The notes below the pieces were generated by a model, which worked only from the letters and a program-made list of their open reading frames with translations, made no database searches and had not been told where the DNA came from. From NCBI RefSeq assembly GCF_016881405.1, contig NZ_WOFE01000012.1, forward strand, positions 1 through 49,330: a stretch of DNA of 49,330 nt. The letters are read 5' to 3'. This DNA is from Deefgea chitinilytica. Its GTDB lineage: Bacteria; Pseudomonadota; Gammaproteobacteria; Burkholderiales; Chitinibacteraceae. Positions 17,546 to 25,894 of this stretch are shown here, piece after piece. The translations under genes and the position numbers were made by a program. Position 1 is the first letter of the stretch; every line of letters begins with the position of its first letter.

Positions 17546-18073
17546 CTAACTTTCACATGCTTTAACAATAGAATGTAATAACACAGAGCTATTTGCTTCA
17601 GCTCCGGTTCCTTTTCCCCAAACTTCATAAAAAGTACAATCGCCATCTACATTGTTTACTAAGTCACGGATAGCCCAACGTGGCTGTGCTGCAACTCCAG
17701 ATATACTCATTGTTTTAACTTTATTTGCCCCTAATAAAACATTGCAACTGGTATTATTTATTTCACATGTTGCAGTTCCTGCTGACCATGTATTGTTATC
17801 GAGCAGAGTACTATCAGCGGTACTGCTATTGCATAACCCTTTATCGCATCCAGATGCTGGAAATATTACTTCCTCTGTTAATTGTGCTTGTGCTCTAAGC
17901 ATTGCCAGTTGTGCCATTTCAAATGCTTGAGTTCTGGCTCGATTATTTCCTGCTGAATGCTCACGTACTGTTGCATTTTTCACAGCGTAAACAACAGCTA
18001 TAGTTATTGCTATTAGGAATATAATACTGGTAATAAGTACAAATCCATTCTCTTTTTTATTTTTTCTTGACAT
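17546..18073 (-). CDS. pilX: Minor pilin PilX
   Basis: A 175-residue PilX/PilK-like minor pilin with a basic N-terminus (MSRKNKKENG) and the GFVLITSIIFLIAITIAVVY helix. The pilin Glu5 is absent, as is typical of PilX/GspK-type tip pilins. The ARTQAFEMAQLAMLRAQ helix follows, then a Cys-containing periplasmic domain. GGTGA precedes the ATG. It lies 8 bp after pilW and 10 bp before pilY1. Confidence 0.88.
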   Translation of the reverse strand: MSRKNKKENGFVLITSIIFLIAITIAVVYAVKNATVREHSAGNNRARTQAFEMAQLAMLRAQAQLTEEVIFPASGCDKGLCNSSTADSTLLDNNTWSAGTATCEINNTSCNVLLGANKVKTMSISGVAAQPRWAIRDLVNNVDGDCTFYEVWGKGTGAEANSSVLLHSIVKACES

Positions 18074-18081
18074 TTTTTCAC

Positions 18082-18864
18082 CTAATTCATTTTGTTTCTT
18101 AAATAAACAGTAGTTGAAAAAGTTCTGTAATTACTTCCATCTGTATTATTAATACTAGTTTTTGATTGTTCTGGAAAATTACAATTTAAATATTTTCTAT
18201 TGTTTGTTTTTGCCGCAATATTAGTTTCTTTACTTTTAGTTACAATGCATGTTTTTATAGAATATACTTTACCCCAATCTGTAATTCCTGAATCTGCATA
18301 ATTATCGGATATTTTGTCTGTATCAGAATCTACGCCATAGGTAACTTTAAATTCAACAATATTATCAGCAATTACTTGGCTATCCGAAATAGTTCCTGTA
18401 TTAGATAATTTGCTACATTTAAGCTGACTACCGTCTAAATGAATACGATAGCCATGAATGTTTGAATCTTTTAAGGATGGATAGTCTAAATTTCCAGTGT
18501 TGTCACCAGCACAACTTATGATGTTTGCGTCGGTATCACCCATAAATCTGATATTTATTTGTTGATTATTTCCTTTAATAATTTCGCCATTATTCATTCC
18601 ATAACTTGCAGTAAATGCAGTTGCTGGCGACGTTTTCATGTTTGCTTTATTAATATAACCTGCTTGAAAAATCATTCTTTGTATTGTAGATAGCGCAAAC
18701 TTTCCTTCATCTGCTTGATTTGTTATTGCAGATTGTGTTCTAAACGTTTGGCGTGTTTGTATGTACATGTTTGCTATTGCTAACGTAAGTAGCATCGCCA
18801 GAGCCAAGCCAATCATTAACTCTATGATTGTAAAACCATTTTCATTTTGGCTGATTTTATTCAT
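18082..18864 (-). CDS. pilW: Minor pilin PilW
   Basis: A 260-residue PilW-family minor pilin. The prepilin site is NG/FTIIELMIGLALAMLLTLAIANMY with Glu5 present, followed by TRQTFRTQSAITNQADEGKFAL, the usual PilW helix continuation, and a large periplasmic domain with paired cysteines (IISCAGD, LKCSKL, KTCIVTK, LNCNF). It lies in the pilV-W-X-Y1 order with 12-bp and 8-bp gaps. Confidence 0.9.
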   Translation of the reverse strand: MNKISQNENGFTIIELMIGLALAMLLTLAIANMYIQTRQTFRTQSAITNQADEGKFALSTIQRMIFQAGYINKANMKTSPATAFTASYGMNNGEIIKGNNQQINIRFMGDTDANIISCAGDNTGNLDYPSLKDSNIHGYRIHLDGSQLKCSKLSNTGTISDSQVIADNIVEFKVTYGVDSDTDKISDNYADSGITDWGKVYSIKTCIVTKSKETNIAAKTNNRKYLNCNFPEQSKTSINNTDGSNYRTFSTTVYLRNKMN

Positions 18865-18876
18865 GGATTAGCCTAT

Positions 18877-19587
18877 TTATAATAGTGATGAAGAGAAACG
18901 TCTAAGGACACGTACATTTTTATCTTTTTCATCAATATCATCTGTCGACAAAGTACCTTGTTCTTTTTTTGTTGTTTGTTCTTCGTACCAGATTTTTATT
19001 ACATATGGTGCATTTTCATATTCGGCACTGGTGCTACTTAAACAGCCTGTTTTTGTTGCATAGTCAGTGTCGGTAGGATCAAATACTGGTGATATACCGT
19101 CGTCTGGAGTATTGTCTTTACAAACTATACCGCCACCTTTGATTGTTCCATCAGAATTAAATCCTAACGGTAAAGAAGCATTAATTAAATTAAGCCAATA
19201 TGCAGTCTCTTCCTCAGCTAATTTTTGACTATTTGTTTTTGTTTTTGAATTTGGTGTATAGCCCGTTGGCTTGCTACAAGTATATTTCTCTGTTGAATTA
19301 TCGTATTCGCATTTAATATGCGCATAATTAGGTGGTATTGGTATTACAATACTAGAGCCATAGTATTTAGAATCAATTCCTGCCTCTGTGGCTGCTAATG
19401 ATTTTGGTCTGTTTGTTTGAATTTGCTCAGCCATGCTAGAGGCTAAATCTGCAGCAATAGAGCGCAAATTTGAACTTTGTGCTGCTCTTAATGAATAGGC
19501 TTGAAGGGATGCTAGCCCTAATATTCCAAGCGCTAAAACAACGATTGAAATTAGAACTTCTAGCATAATTGTGCCGGACTGTTTCAT
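18877..19587 (-). CDS. pilV: Minor pilin PilV
   Basis: A 236-residue PilV-like minor pilin. The N-terminus MKQSG-TIMLEVLISIVVLALGILGLASLQAYSLRAAQSSN matches the PilV consensus with Glu5 (cleavage before TIMLE). The C-terminal half contains VIKIWYEEQ and conserved cysteines. AGGAG lies upstream of the ATG. It is second in the operon, 9 bp after the FimT/FimU-like gene. Confidence 0.9.
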   Translation of the reverse strand: MKQSGTIMLEVLISIVVLALGILGLASLQAYSLRAAQSSNLRSIAADLASSMAEQIQTNRPKSLAATEAGIDSKYYGSSIVIPIPPNYAHIKCEYDNSTEKYTCSKPTGYTPNSKTKTNSQKLAEEETAYWLNLINASLPLGFNSDGTIKGGGIVCKDNTPDDGISPVFDPTDTDYATKTGCLSSTSAEYENAPYVIKIWYEEQTTKKEQGTLSTDDIDEKDKNVRVLRRFSSSLL

Positions 19588-19596
19588 TTGCTGCTC

Positions 19597-20118
19597 CTAA
19601 CTGCATGTTCCGCTTTGGGTACGGCTAATTCGACCCATTTTGTCGACTGTCACTATTCTTGCGGTTGCACCTGAATTGCAAAAAGTGATATTGGTATCAC
19701 TTGAGCCAGCTAACACGACAGATCTAAAACGAATAGCAAGTTGGTTACTGTTACTTGTAATACTGTCTACATTCTTGATGGCTTGGGTTACTCGTAATAC
19801 GGTTTCACCAGCATCTAATTGTTTGTCACCATCTGCATCGACAAATACGACCCATCCTGTACGCCAATCGGGTGTACCTGTCTTGCAAGTCGGTGCATCG
19901 GCTGAAGGATTTGCTGAGTTGCAAATCGTGACGCTTTCGCCTCTTTTGATTGCTTCTGATTTTGCAAGACCAAGGCTGTTGATTAACTCTTCTGAAGCAC
20001 CAGTTAAGTGGCTATTTTTCATGAATGTTTGCAAATTTGGTGCCGCAATACTTGCGATGATGCCCATCAAAGCTACAACAATCATCATTTCTATCAGCGT
20101 AAAACCAGCTTGTCTCAT
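19597..20118 (-). CDS. fimT: GspH/FimT-family minor pilin (FimU/FimT)
   Basis: A 173-residue minor pseudopilin heading the operon. Leader MRQAG, then FTLIEMMIVVALMGIIASIAAPNLQTFM; the region NSLGLAKSEAIKRGESVTICNS is characteristic of the GspH/FimT domain, as is DWRTGWVVFVDADGDKQLDAGE. FimU is the usual name in this operon position in Pseudomonas; sequence alone does not separate FimT from FimU. GAGAACG precedes the ATG. Confidence 0.88.
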   Translation of the reverse strand: MRQAGFTLIEMMIVVALMGIIASIAAPNLQTFMKNSHLTGASEELINSLGLAKSEAIKRGESVTICNSANPSADAPTCKTGTPDWRTGWVVFVDADGDKQLDAGETVLRVTQAIKNVDSITSNSNQLAIRFRSVVLAGSSDTNITFCNSGATARIVTVDKMGRISRTQSGTCS

Positions 20119-20163
20119 GTCGTTCTCGCAGTACTGTTTTAACTATAAGTAAATAATAATATA

Positions 20164-20183
20164 GTTGTATGCTGTTGTATGCT
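20164..20183. promoter_or_regulatory. Tandem 10-bp repeat upstream of the minor pilin operon
   Basis: GTTGTATGCT is repeated twice head-to-tail about 46-65 bp upstream of the fimT/U start. A 10-bp period puts both copies on one face of the helix, as for response-regulator sites. Between it and the gene lies an AT-rich TATATTATTATT (minus strand) that could hold a -10. No sigma-54 element of the TGGCAC-N5-TTGC type was seen. Confidence 0.4.
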
Positions 20184-20389
20184 ATCCAATTAAACACTTA
20201 CGGAATAAGGTGTTCTTCGACACAACTTCTTTAGATTTTTGATTTCTGTTTATAAGTTAGTCTGGGTTTTAATTTTTGTCGCATAAACAAGATGAACGCA
20301 GATGTTTATCCTATTAACGGCTTGATTTTCTGTAAGAATTTTGATTGTTGCCAATATTCAATGCACAAATAAAACGCTATGATTCGGTT

Positions 20390-21160
20390 ATGACTACATC
20401 CACTAAATACAACACTTCACTTGCTAGCGCTTTGGTTTTATCACTTCAAGCTGGCCTACTTGCCCACCAATCAGGTGCGGGAACGCATCGCACTTCTTTG
20501 ATCATTCAACGGACTGCTAAAGCCCTTGGTGCTGCTCGGGTGGAAGTGATTATTTCCTCGACCAATATCGGTGCGACGATTGAATGGGGGGAGCAGCGTG
20601 AAACCGGTTTTCGTAAAGCGCCGCATATGGGCGCGAATTTTGCGCTACTCACATCACTTAATCAGTGGCTGGTCGACTTAGAGCAGGGTGACGCAGATCC
20701 TGCGCATGCTCAGCATGCATTGGATGAGATTGCCAAACGGCCGATTCATTATCCACGCTGGTTGATTACAACCTTGGTTGGTTTGTCGTGCGGCGCATTT
20801 GCGGCTTTGTTTGGTGGCGATATCGCGGCGATTTTGATTACGACATTTGGTGCGACGCTGGGGATGGCGGTGCGCTTTTATTTAGTTTTGCGTCATTTCA
20901 AGCCTTCGGTATTTGCCACCGCAGCGAGTTTTGTCGCTTTATTATCAGTTGGTCTCTTGCGCCACCTCACTGATACACCCGAAGCGGCTTTGGCGGCGTC
21001 GGTGCTATTTTTAATTCCGGGCGTACCATTGATTAATGGCGCATCTGATTTACTCAATGCTAATTATTTGAATGGCATGGTTCGCTTTGCGATGAGTGCG
21101 GTGATTATTTTTGGTATTGCGGTCGGTGTGAGTTTGGCGCTACGGATTTTGGGGATTTAA
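20390..21160 (+). CDS. yjjP: Threonine/serine exporter large subunit (YjjP/ThrE_1)
   Basis: An inner-membrane protein of the split ThrE family, whose E. coli YjjP/YjjB pair exports succinate; actinobacterial ThrE exports threonine and serine. With ATG 20390 it has 256 residues, the YjjP length. The N-terminal cytoplasmic part contains HQSGAGTHRTSLIIQRTA, followed by about five membrane helices from residue 120 and the signature LFLIPGVPLINGASDLL near 215. The start lacks a clear Shine-Dalgarno sequence, and a TTG at 20345 would lengthen it. The stop abuts the ATG of yjjB, so both halves are cotranslated. Confidence 0.88.
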   Translation: MTTSTKYNTSLASALVLSLQAGLLAHQSGAGTHRTSLIIQRTAKALGAARVEVIISSTNIGATIEWGEQRETGFRKAPHMGANFALLTSLNQWLVDLEQGDADPAHAQHALDEIAKRPIHYPRWLITTLVGLSCGAFAALFGGDIAAILITTFGATLGMAVRFYLVLRHFKPSVFATAASFVALLSVGLLRHLTDTPEAALAASVLFLIPGVPLINGASDLLNANYLNGMVRFAMSAVIIFGIAVGVSLALRILGI

Positions 21161-21613
21161 ATGAACGCTTGGTTGCTAGAAATTTGGGCTGCACCGGCGG
21201 CTTTAGGTTTTGCACTCTTATTTAATGTGCCACCGCGGGCGCTATGGATGTGTGGCGCGCTGGCGATTTTGGGGCACGCAGCGCGTAAACTCGTTTTGAC
21301 GATGCATGGCGATATTGTTTTGGGTACTTTAGTGGCTGCTATTTTGATTGGTTTGATCGCTGAATGGTGGTCGACGCGGCGGAATGAGCCGGCGATTATT
21401 TATGCCATTAGTGCCGCGATTCCAATGGTGCCGGGGACTTATATGTATAAGGCAGTGCAGGCCTTATTAGGGATTGCGACTTTACCAGTGGGCGAATCGG
21501 GTCAAGAGTTATTGGTTGCGGCGGGGGTGAGTGGGGTGAAGGCGGGGATGATTGTGCTGGCCTTGGCGTTTGGCATTGCGGCGCCTTTGCTCTTGTTGCC
21601 AAAAAGGAATTAA
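21161..21613 (+). CDS. yjjB: Threonine/serine exporter small subunit (YjjB/ThrE_2)
   Basis: A 150-residue membrane protein with about four to five helices, including AISAAIPMVPGTYMYKAVQALLGI, the ThrE_2 motif matching the PGVP motif of the large subunit. It begins directly at the end of yjjP. The partner gene, size and motif fit YjjB; the exported substrate is not determined. Confidence 0.88.
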   Translation: MNAWLLEIWAAPAALGFALLFNVPPRALWMCGALAILGHAARKLVLTMHGDIVLGTLVAAILIGLIAEWWSTRRNEPAIIYAISAAIPMVPGTYMYKAVQALLGIATLPVGESGQELLVAAGVSGVKAGMIVLALAFGIAAPLLLLPKRN

Positions 21614-21616
21614 ACC

Positions 21617-21949
21617 ATGCGAAAAGTACTGGCACTGGCACTGGCACTGGTAATTGTTTTGTTTTGCCTTGCACTACCCGTCGCAGCGGCAGGAATGCGC
21701 TGTGGCCAGTCTTTGCTTGAATTGGGTGATTCAATGACGCGCGTTGAGCAAAATTGCGGCTCACCAGCGGAAAAAAATGAATTTAGCGCACCGTATTACT
21801 ACACCGATCATTGGGGTAATCGCCGCTATGGTGGTGAGCAAGTGTATACCGAATGGATCTATAATTTTGGGCCGCAACGCTTTATGATGAAGGTGAAATT
21901 TGTCGGCGGCACGATCACGAATATCACTGAATTGGGATATGGCAGCTAA
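21617..21949 (+). CDS. Secreted DUF2845-type small protein
   Basis: A 110-residue protein with a signal peptide (VLALALALVIVLFCLALPVAAAG) and a short mature domain: CGQSLLELGDSMTRVEQNCGSP, then ...YYYTDHWGNRRYGGEQVYTEWIYNFGPQRFMMKVKFVGG. The two cysteines may form a disulfide. This matches the DUF2845 pattern; function unknown. The signal peptide is encoded by a CTGGCA hexamer repeated three times plus CTGGTA (21629-21652). It follows yjjB by 3 bp and probably shares its transcript. Confidence 0.8.
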   Translation: MRKVLALALALVIVLFCLALPVAAAGMRCGQSLLELGDSMTRVEQNCGSPAEKNEFSAPYYYTDHWGNRRYGGEQVYTEWIYNFGPQRFMMKVKFVGGTITNITELGYGS

Positions 21950-22005
21950 GGTATTGAGCTATAGCCCATATTAATGAATGGCCACAGATCAATACCTAAT
22001 CTTAT

Positions 22006-22782
22006 TTACTTGGCGTAGTCTGCACAAAATTCTCGCAAAATACCCAGGCTGTATTGCGCGGCCACTTCGTGAATGAACTGCTTGAAATCCAAATGCGCAT
22101 GTTCATTGGCTTCATCAGAAATCGTGCGCATAATCGCATACGGAATTTCAAAATCATCGCAAACTTGCGCAATCGCCGCGCCTTCCATTTCGACCGCCAG
22201 CAAGTCTGGCAATTCTTGTTTCAGCCCTGCCAATACTTGCAAATCCTGAATAAATTGATCGCCACTGGCAATCAGCCCAGCGACGATTTGTACTTGCTCG
22301 AGGCCAAATTGCGCGCGCGCTGCGGCGCTGATGTGCTGATTCATTTGCTGCGCAATAAAAATTTGCGCTGCTTGCGTGAGCTGTTGGCTCAGTTGTGCTG
22401 ATGTGGCAAAGCGGCTTTTACCGCTGCGCGGGATTTCAAATTTTGGGAATATCGGAAACGCGTTCATATCGTGCTGAATCAACTCATCCGCGATGACGAT
22501 ATCGCCAACGCGCAAACTGGCATCGGCCGCACCAGCCACACCGCTTAATACAATCTCAGTCACGCCAAAATGCTGAATCAAACTAGTCACCGTACTGGCG
22601 GCGGCGACTTTACCAATGCCCGACAATACGCACACGCAAGCCACGCCCCAGAGCGTACCGCTGCGATACTCACGTTTGCCGATGTGATGAATTTGCACGT
22701 CTTGTAAGTGCTCGGCTAAACCTTGTTGTTCTTCTGCCATTGCAAATACAAGACCAAGGCGGGTGGTGAGGGCTGATTTCAT
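22006..22782 (-). CDS. mtnN: 5'-methylthioadenosine/S-adenosylhomocysteine nucleosidase
   Basis: Hydrolyses the glycosidic bond of MTA and SAH (and 5'-deoxyadenosine) in methionine salvage and AI-2 precursor formation. The 258 residues show the family motifs: FAMAEE with the catalytic-site glutamate near 17, the VLSGVAGAADASLRVGDIVIADELIQHDMN segment, SGDQFI, AVEMEGAAIAQVC (nucleoside-binding Met-Glu) and RTISDEA with the catalytic Asp. A slightly long middle segment (IFIAQQMNQHISAAARAQFG) was noted. It is monocistronic as far as can be seen, with repeat palindrome 1 in its upstream region. Confidence 0.94.
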   Translation of the reverse strand: MKSALTTRLGLVFAMAEEQQGLAEHLQDVQIHHIGKREYRSGTLWGVACVCVLSGIGKVAAASTVTSLIQHFGVTEIVLSGVAGAADASLRVGDIVIADELIQHDMNAFPIFPKFEIPRSGKSRFATSAQLSQQLTQAAQIFIAQQMNQHISAAARAQFGLEQVQIVAGLIASGDQFIQDLQVLAGLKQELPDLLAVEMEGAAIAQVCDDFEIPYAIMRTISDEANEHAHLDFKQFIHEVAAQYSLGILREFCADYAK

Positions 22783-22862
22783 TGGATTGTCGTTTTAATA
22801 AATTGAGCTTATCGCGGGAGCGGGTATATGGGCGCCCATTATTTGAGGCAAGGTCAAAGGGG

Positions 22863-22945
22863 CCACGAAAAACACGAAAATCACGAACAAGAGCATTCGC
22901 GATTGAACTATGATTTTCTTTCATGCCTTTTCGTGTTTTTCGTGG
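22863..22945. repeat. CCACGAAA-family palindrome, copy 1
   Basis: Perfect 18-bp arms at 22863-22880 and 22928-22945, separated by 47 bp. The left arm reads CCACGAAAAACACGAAAA, which is itself a near-tandem CACGAAAA repeat. It is intergenic, between queC and mtnN. The same unit recurs at 26687, 30901 and 47817. Confidence 0.92.
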
Positions 22946-22987
22946 ACAAATAGTTTTTGCTTAGCCCACCGTCATAAGGGGCGATTT

Positions 22988-23686
22988 TTATTCATGGATC
23001 ATTGAGTTGGCATACCGCGTTGGATCGGCCATCTTGGCCGCAGCAAATCCCGCTGCGCGCAAACGGCAAGCGTCGCAAACGCCGCAGGCTTCGCCGGCTT
23101 CGTTGGCTTGGTAGCACGTCACGGTCAAACTGTAATCGACGCCGAGTTTTTGCCCTTCGGTGACGATTTCTGCTTTCCTCAAACGAATCAATGGCGTGTG
23201 GATATTCAGTGATGAGCCTTCTACGCCGACTTTGGTCGCCAAACGCGCCATCGCTTGGAATGCGGAAATATATTCTGGGCGGCAATCAGGGTAACCCGAA
23301 TAATCCACCGCATTCACACCAATAAAAATATCATCGGCTTTGAGTACTTCAGACCACGCCAAAGCAAACGATAGCAACACGGTATTGCGCGCAGGCACAT
23401 AAGTCACCGGAATTTCATTTTCGTTTTCAACGCCATCAACGGGGACGGCGATATTGGCGTCGGTCAGTGCCGAGCCGCCAAAACCGGCTAAATCAATTTT
23501 GATAATGCGATGTTCAATCGCGCCGAGCGATTTGGCAACGCGGGCTGCCGCTTGCAACTCGGCATTGTGGCGCTGGCCATAATCGAACGACAGCGCGTAG
23601 CAATCAAAACCTTTGGCTTTGGCCATCGCCAGGCAAGTGGCGGAATCAAGACCACCTGATAATAAAATGACGGCTTTTTTATTCAT
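22988..23686 (-). CDS. queC: 7-cyano-7-deazaguanine synthase
   Basis: Converts 7-carboxy-7-deazaguanine with ammonia and ATP to preQ0 in queuosine biosynthesis. The start at 23686 ([12 protein letters not shown]) has AGAGAAA upstream; 232 residues, the family length. Visible are the PP-loop SGGLDS (10-15), the FDYGQRH segment, [15 protein letters not shown], and a C-terminal zinc-binding cluster [17 protein letters not shown]. Its start overlaps the stop of the upstream chloride-channel gene by 8 bp, so it is translationally coupled. QueE is encoded one gene further upstream. Confidence 0.96.
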   Translation of the reverse strand: MNKKAVILLSGGLDSATCLAMAKAKGFDCYALSFDYGQRHNAELQAAARVAKSLGAIEHRIIKIDLAGFGGSALTDANIAVPVDGVENENEIPVTYVPARNTVLLSFALAWSEVLKADDIFIGVNAVDYSGYPDCRPEYISAFQAMARLATKVGVEGSSLNIHTPLIRLRKAEIVTEGQKLGVDYSLTVTCYQANEAGEACGVCDACRLRAAGFAAAKMADPTRYANSMIHE

Positions 23687-25010
23687 TTTCATTTCTCTTT
23701 TTAGTGAGCGTTGGCTGCGTGTTGCGTAAACCAGCAAGCACTTGTTCAGCCAAGTCATGATACAAATTCGTTTTAAAAATACGCGCCACACTGGCGGAAA
23801 TCATCGCTGCGGCCATGATGGAAATCACCATATCGTGGCCATCGGTCATTTCCATCAAAATAATCGCTGAGGTCAGCGGCGCGCGGGTAATTGCGGCGAG
23901 CGCGGCGACCATGCCAATTGCAATCAGCTTAATTTTGAGTGCCGGATCAAACAGCGGCACAAACCAACTGCCTATTCCTGCGCCCAAACTTAAGGATGGT
24001 GCAAAAATTCCGCCCGGTAAACCGGTTAAAAATGTGCCTAATTGACCGATGAATTTCAGCGGCAAAAAGTACCACGCTAATTCAGCGTGCCCAGCGATCA
24101 CTGCGCTGGTGATTTCTGCACCACTGCCATAAATCGGCGCGACTAAACCACAAACCGCAATTAATAATCCAATGCTGGCAATAAAATAATAGGGGTGGTA
24201 TTGCTTGAAAAGCTTTATTTTTATTGGCATCCAAGTCGATACATTGACGCAAAGCCAAGAAAAAGCGCCGCCAATCAAGCCTGCGGCGATTGCAATCAAA
24301 ACCAAGGGAATCAAGATCGAATAACTAAATGGCGGCACATGAATTTTGCCAAAATAGATATAGTTGCCTTGTAAAGCCAAGGAAACCAAACCTGCCAAAA
24401 TCACCGCGCCGAGTAATTTACCCGAGGTTTTTTCTTCCACCGAGCGCGCCAGCTCTTCAAACGCAAACACAATCCCCGCCAGCGGCGTATTAAACGCCGC
24501 CGCAATCCCTGCTGCACCACCCGCCAAAATCAATTGCCGTCGAAATACCGGATCATCGATCGGCAATAATTTGCGGCAAGCAAACATAATACTCGCGCCG
24601 ATTTGCACCGTTGGCCCTTCGCGCCCTAATACGAAACCACTGCCCAAGCCCAAAACAATCGCGATGAATTTCGCTATCGCGATACGCGGCGACAAGATGC
24701 GTTCGATTTGTTGCGGATGATCATTCAGTTGCAGCGCGGCTTGAACCTGAGGAATTCCACTACCTTGCGCGCCAGCGCCAATATGCTGCATCAGCCAGTG
24801 AATACCCATGCCGCCGAGCGGCAAAGACAGCAGCGGCCACCACCACCATTTTGTTTGTAATGCGCTAAATCCAGCAAAGGCAATCTCTGCAGCGGCAGCG
24901 AGTAAATACGCCACCAATCCAACTAAAGCCGCACCCAGCCACAACGCCAAAGTCGTACGGCTACGACTTGGCAGGTGTTTGATTCTGATGAGTAAACGTT
25001 GAACGACCAT
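23679..25010 (-). CDS. ClC-family chloride channel / H+/Cl- antiporter
   Basis: An inner-membrane ClC protein of 443 residues with the three anion-pore signatures: GSGIP (83-87), GREGP (129-133, external gate Glu131) and [12 protein letters not shown]. The EE pair at 185-186 sits where the proton-transfer glutamate of exchangers is found, so a proton-coupled antiporter is more likely than a passive channel (inference). ATG 25010 with AGGA upstream. It is inserted between queE and queC and overlaps queC; nothing suggests a direct role in queuosine synthesis. Confidence 0.9.
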   Translation of the reverse strand: MVVQRLLIRIKHLPSRSRTTLALWLGAALVGLVAYLLAAAAEIAFAGFSALQTKWWWWPLLSLPLGGMGIHWLMQHIGAGAQGSGIPQVQAALQLNDHPQQIERILSPRIAIAKFIAIVLGLGSGFVLGREGPTVQIGASIMFACRKLLPIDDPVFRRQLILAGGAAGIAAAFNTPLAGIVFAFEELARSVEEKTSGKLLGAVILAGLVSLALQGNYIYFGKIHVPPFSYSILIPLVLIAIAAGLIGGAFSWLCVNVSTWMPIKIKLFKQYHPYYFIASIGLLIAVCGLVAPIYGSGAEITSAVIAGHAELAWYFLPLKFIGQLGTFLTGLPGGIFAPSLSLGAGIGSWFVPLFDPALKIKLIAIGMVAALAAITRAPLTSAIILMEMTDGHDMVISIMAAAMISASVARIFKTNLYHDLAEQVLAGLRNTQPTLTKKRNENE

Positions 25011-25061
25011 CAAAAATCCTAGGTATATTTATCTACGCATTACATAAAAATGGCTAGCCGT

Positions 25062-25706
25062 TTATACACCTGGTTTTTCACCCCAGAGTATTTTATGCAA
25101 TTGCACTTGGACGCGAACCGGTAGTTGGTCAGCGATCACCCATTCGGCTAAATCCACCGGTTTCAGCGTTTCCCACACCGGCGAGAAAATCACCGGAGCG
25201 CGTTCATTGAGCTTTTCTTGGCGGACTTTATCGCGGGCCCATTCGTAGTCGGCACGATCTACCAGCACAAATTTAATTTCATCGTGCTCGGTTACCACGT
25301 CGACATTCGGCCAATGCATATTGTGCATTTCACCTGAGCCCGGGGTTTTGATGTCTAAAATTCGCGATACGCGCGGATCGACGCAATCAATCGGTTGGCC
25401 ACCGCCGGTTTCGACGCTAACGTCAAAGCCTTCATCGCACAGGCGCTTGAATAGCAGATGGACTGGCTTTTGCGCCAAAGGCTCGCCACCCGTTACACAA
25501 ACAGTCTTGCATGAAAATGCACGGATTTGCTGCATAATGTCGTCAATTGTCTGCGTTTTGCCGCCAGTAAACGCATAAGCACTGTCGCAATAGCCACAGC
25601 GCATCGGACAGCCAGTCAGGCGAACGAACACGGTGGGTAAGCCCATCCGGCTGGTTTCACCTTGTAGCGAATGGAATATTTCGGTAATTCTAAGTTCTTC
25701 ACGCAT
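25062..25706 (-). CDS. queE: 7-carboxy-7-deazaguanine synthase (radical SAM)
   Basis: A radical-SAM enzyme turning 6-carboxy-tetrahydropterin into 7-carboxy-7-deazaguanine. The 214 residues carry the N-terminal HSLQGETSRMGLPTVFVRLTG and the [4Fe-4S] cysteine motif CPMRCGYC (Cys33, Cys37, Cys40), plus the VTGGEPLAQ SAM motif. AGGAG lies upstream of ATG 25706. It is first in queE-clcA-queC; a strong inverted repeat lies in its leader. Confidence 0.95.
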   Translation of the reverse strand: MREELRITEIFHSLQGETSRMGLPTVFVRLTGCPMRCGYCDSAYAFTGGKTQTIDDIMQQIRAFSCKTVCVTGGEPLAQKPVHLLFKRLCDEGFDVSVETGGGQPIDCVDPRVSRILDIKTPGSGEMHNMHWPNVDVVTEHDEIKFVLVDRADYEWARDKVRQEKLNERAPVIFSPVWETLKPVDLAEWVIADQLPVRVQVQLHKILWGEKPGV

Positions 25707-25750
25707 TTAAGCTCCTAACCGGAGAACAGTCCGGGGGAAAATTAGAACTC

Positions 25751-25799
25751 GTTTTAACTGGCCTGCGACGTTCAATCTTGCGCTGGCCATCGTTAAAAC
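25751..25799. promoter_or_regulatory. Long imperfect hairpin in the queE leader
   Basis: GTTTTAAC at 25751-25758 pairs with GTTAAAAC at 25792-25799, and TGGCC at 25759-25763 with GGCCA at 25785-25789, with a 2-nt bulge and some pairing inside the loop. A second small hairpin (CCGGA/TCCGG) sits directly before the Shine-Dalgarno sequence. It may be an operator, attenuator or unclassified riboswitch-like leader; the known preQ1-I consensus was not recognised. Confidence 0.4.
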
Positions 25800-25813
25800 G
25801 GCGCTAATAAAAA

Positions 25814-25838
25814 AACGGCATCGAAATCCGATGCCGTT
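25814..25838 (-). terminator. Terminator of the tol-pal operon
   Basis: A 10-bp perfect stem (AACGGCATCG/CGATGCCGTT) with loop AAATC is followed on the minus strand by a run of seven T. It lies 56 bp after the cpoB stop. Confidence 0.92.
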
Positions 25839-25894
25839 GCCTATTTTATACCGATTTAATACGTGAAGCTGTTAACAATTTCCCTAGGCTGCAA

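Noticed and set aside
25707-25810. preQ1 riboswitch upstream of queE
   Set aside because: The preQ1-I consensus loop and A-rich tail were not found; only an unclassified hairpin is reported.
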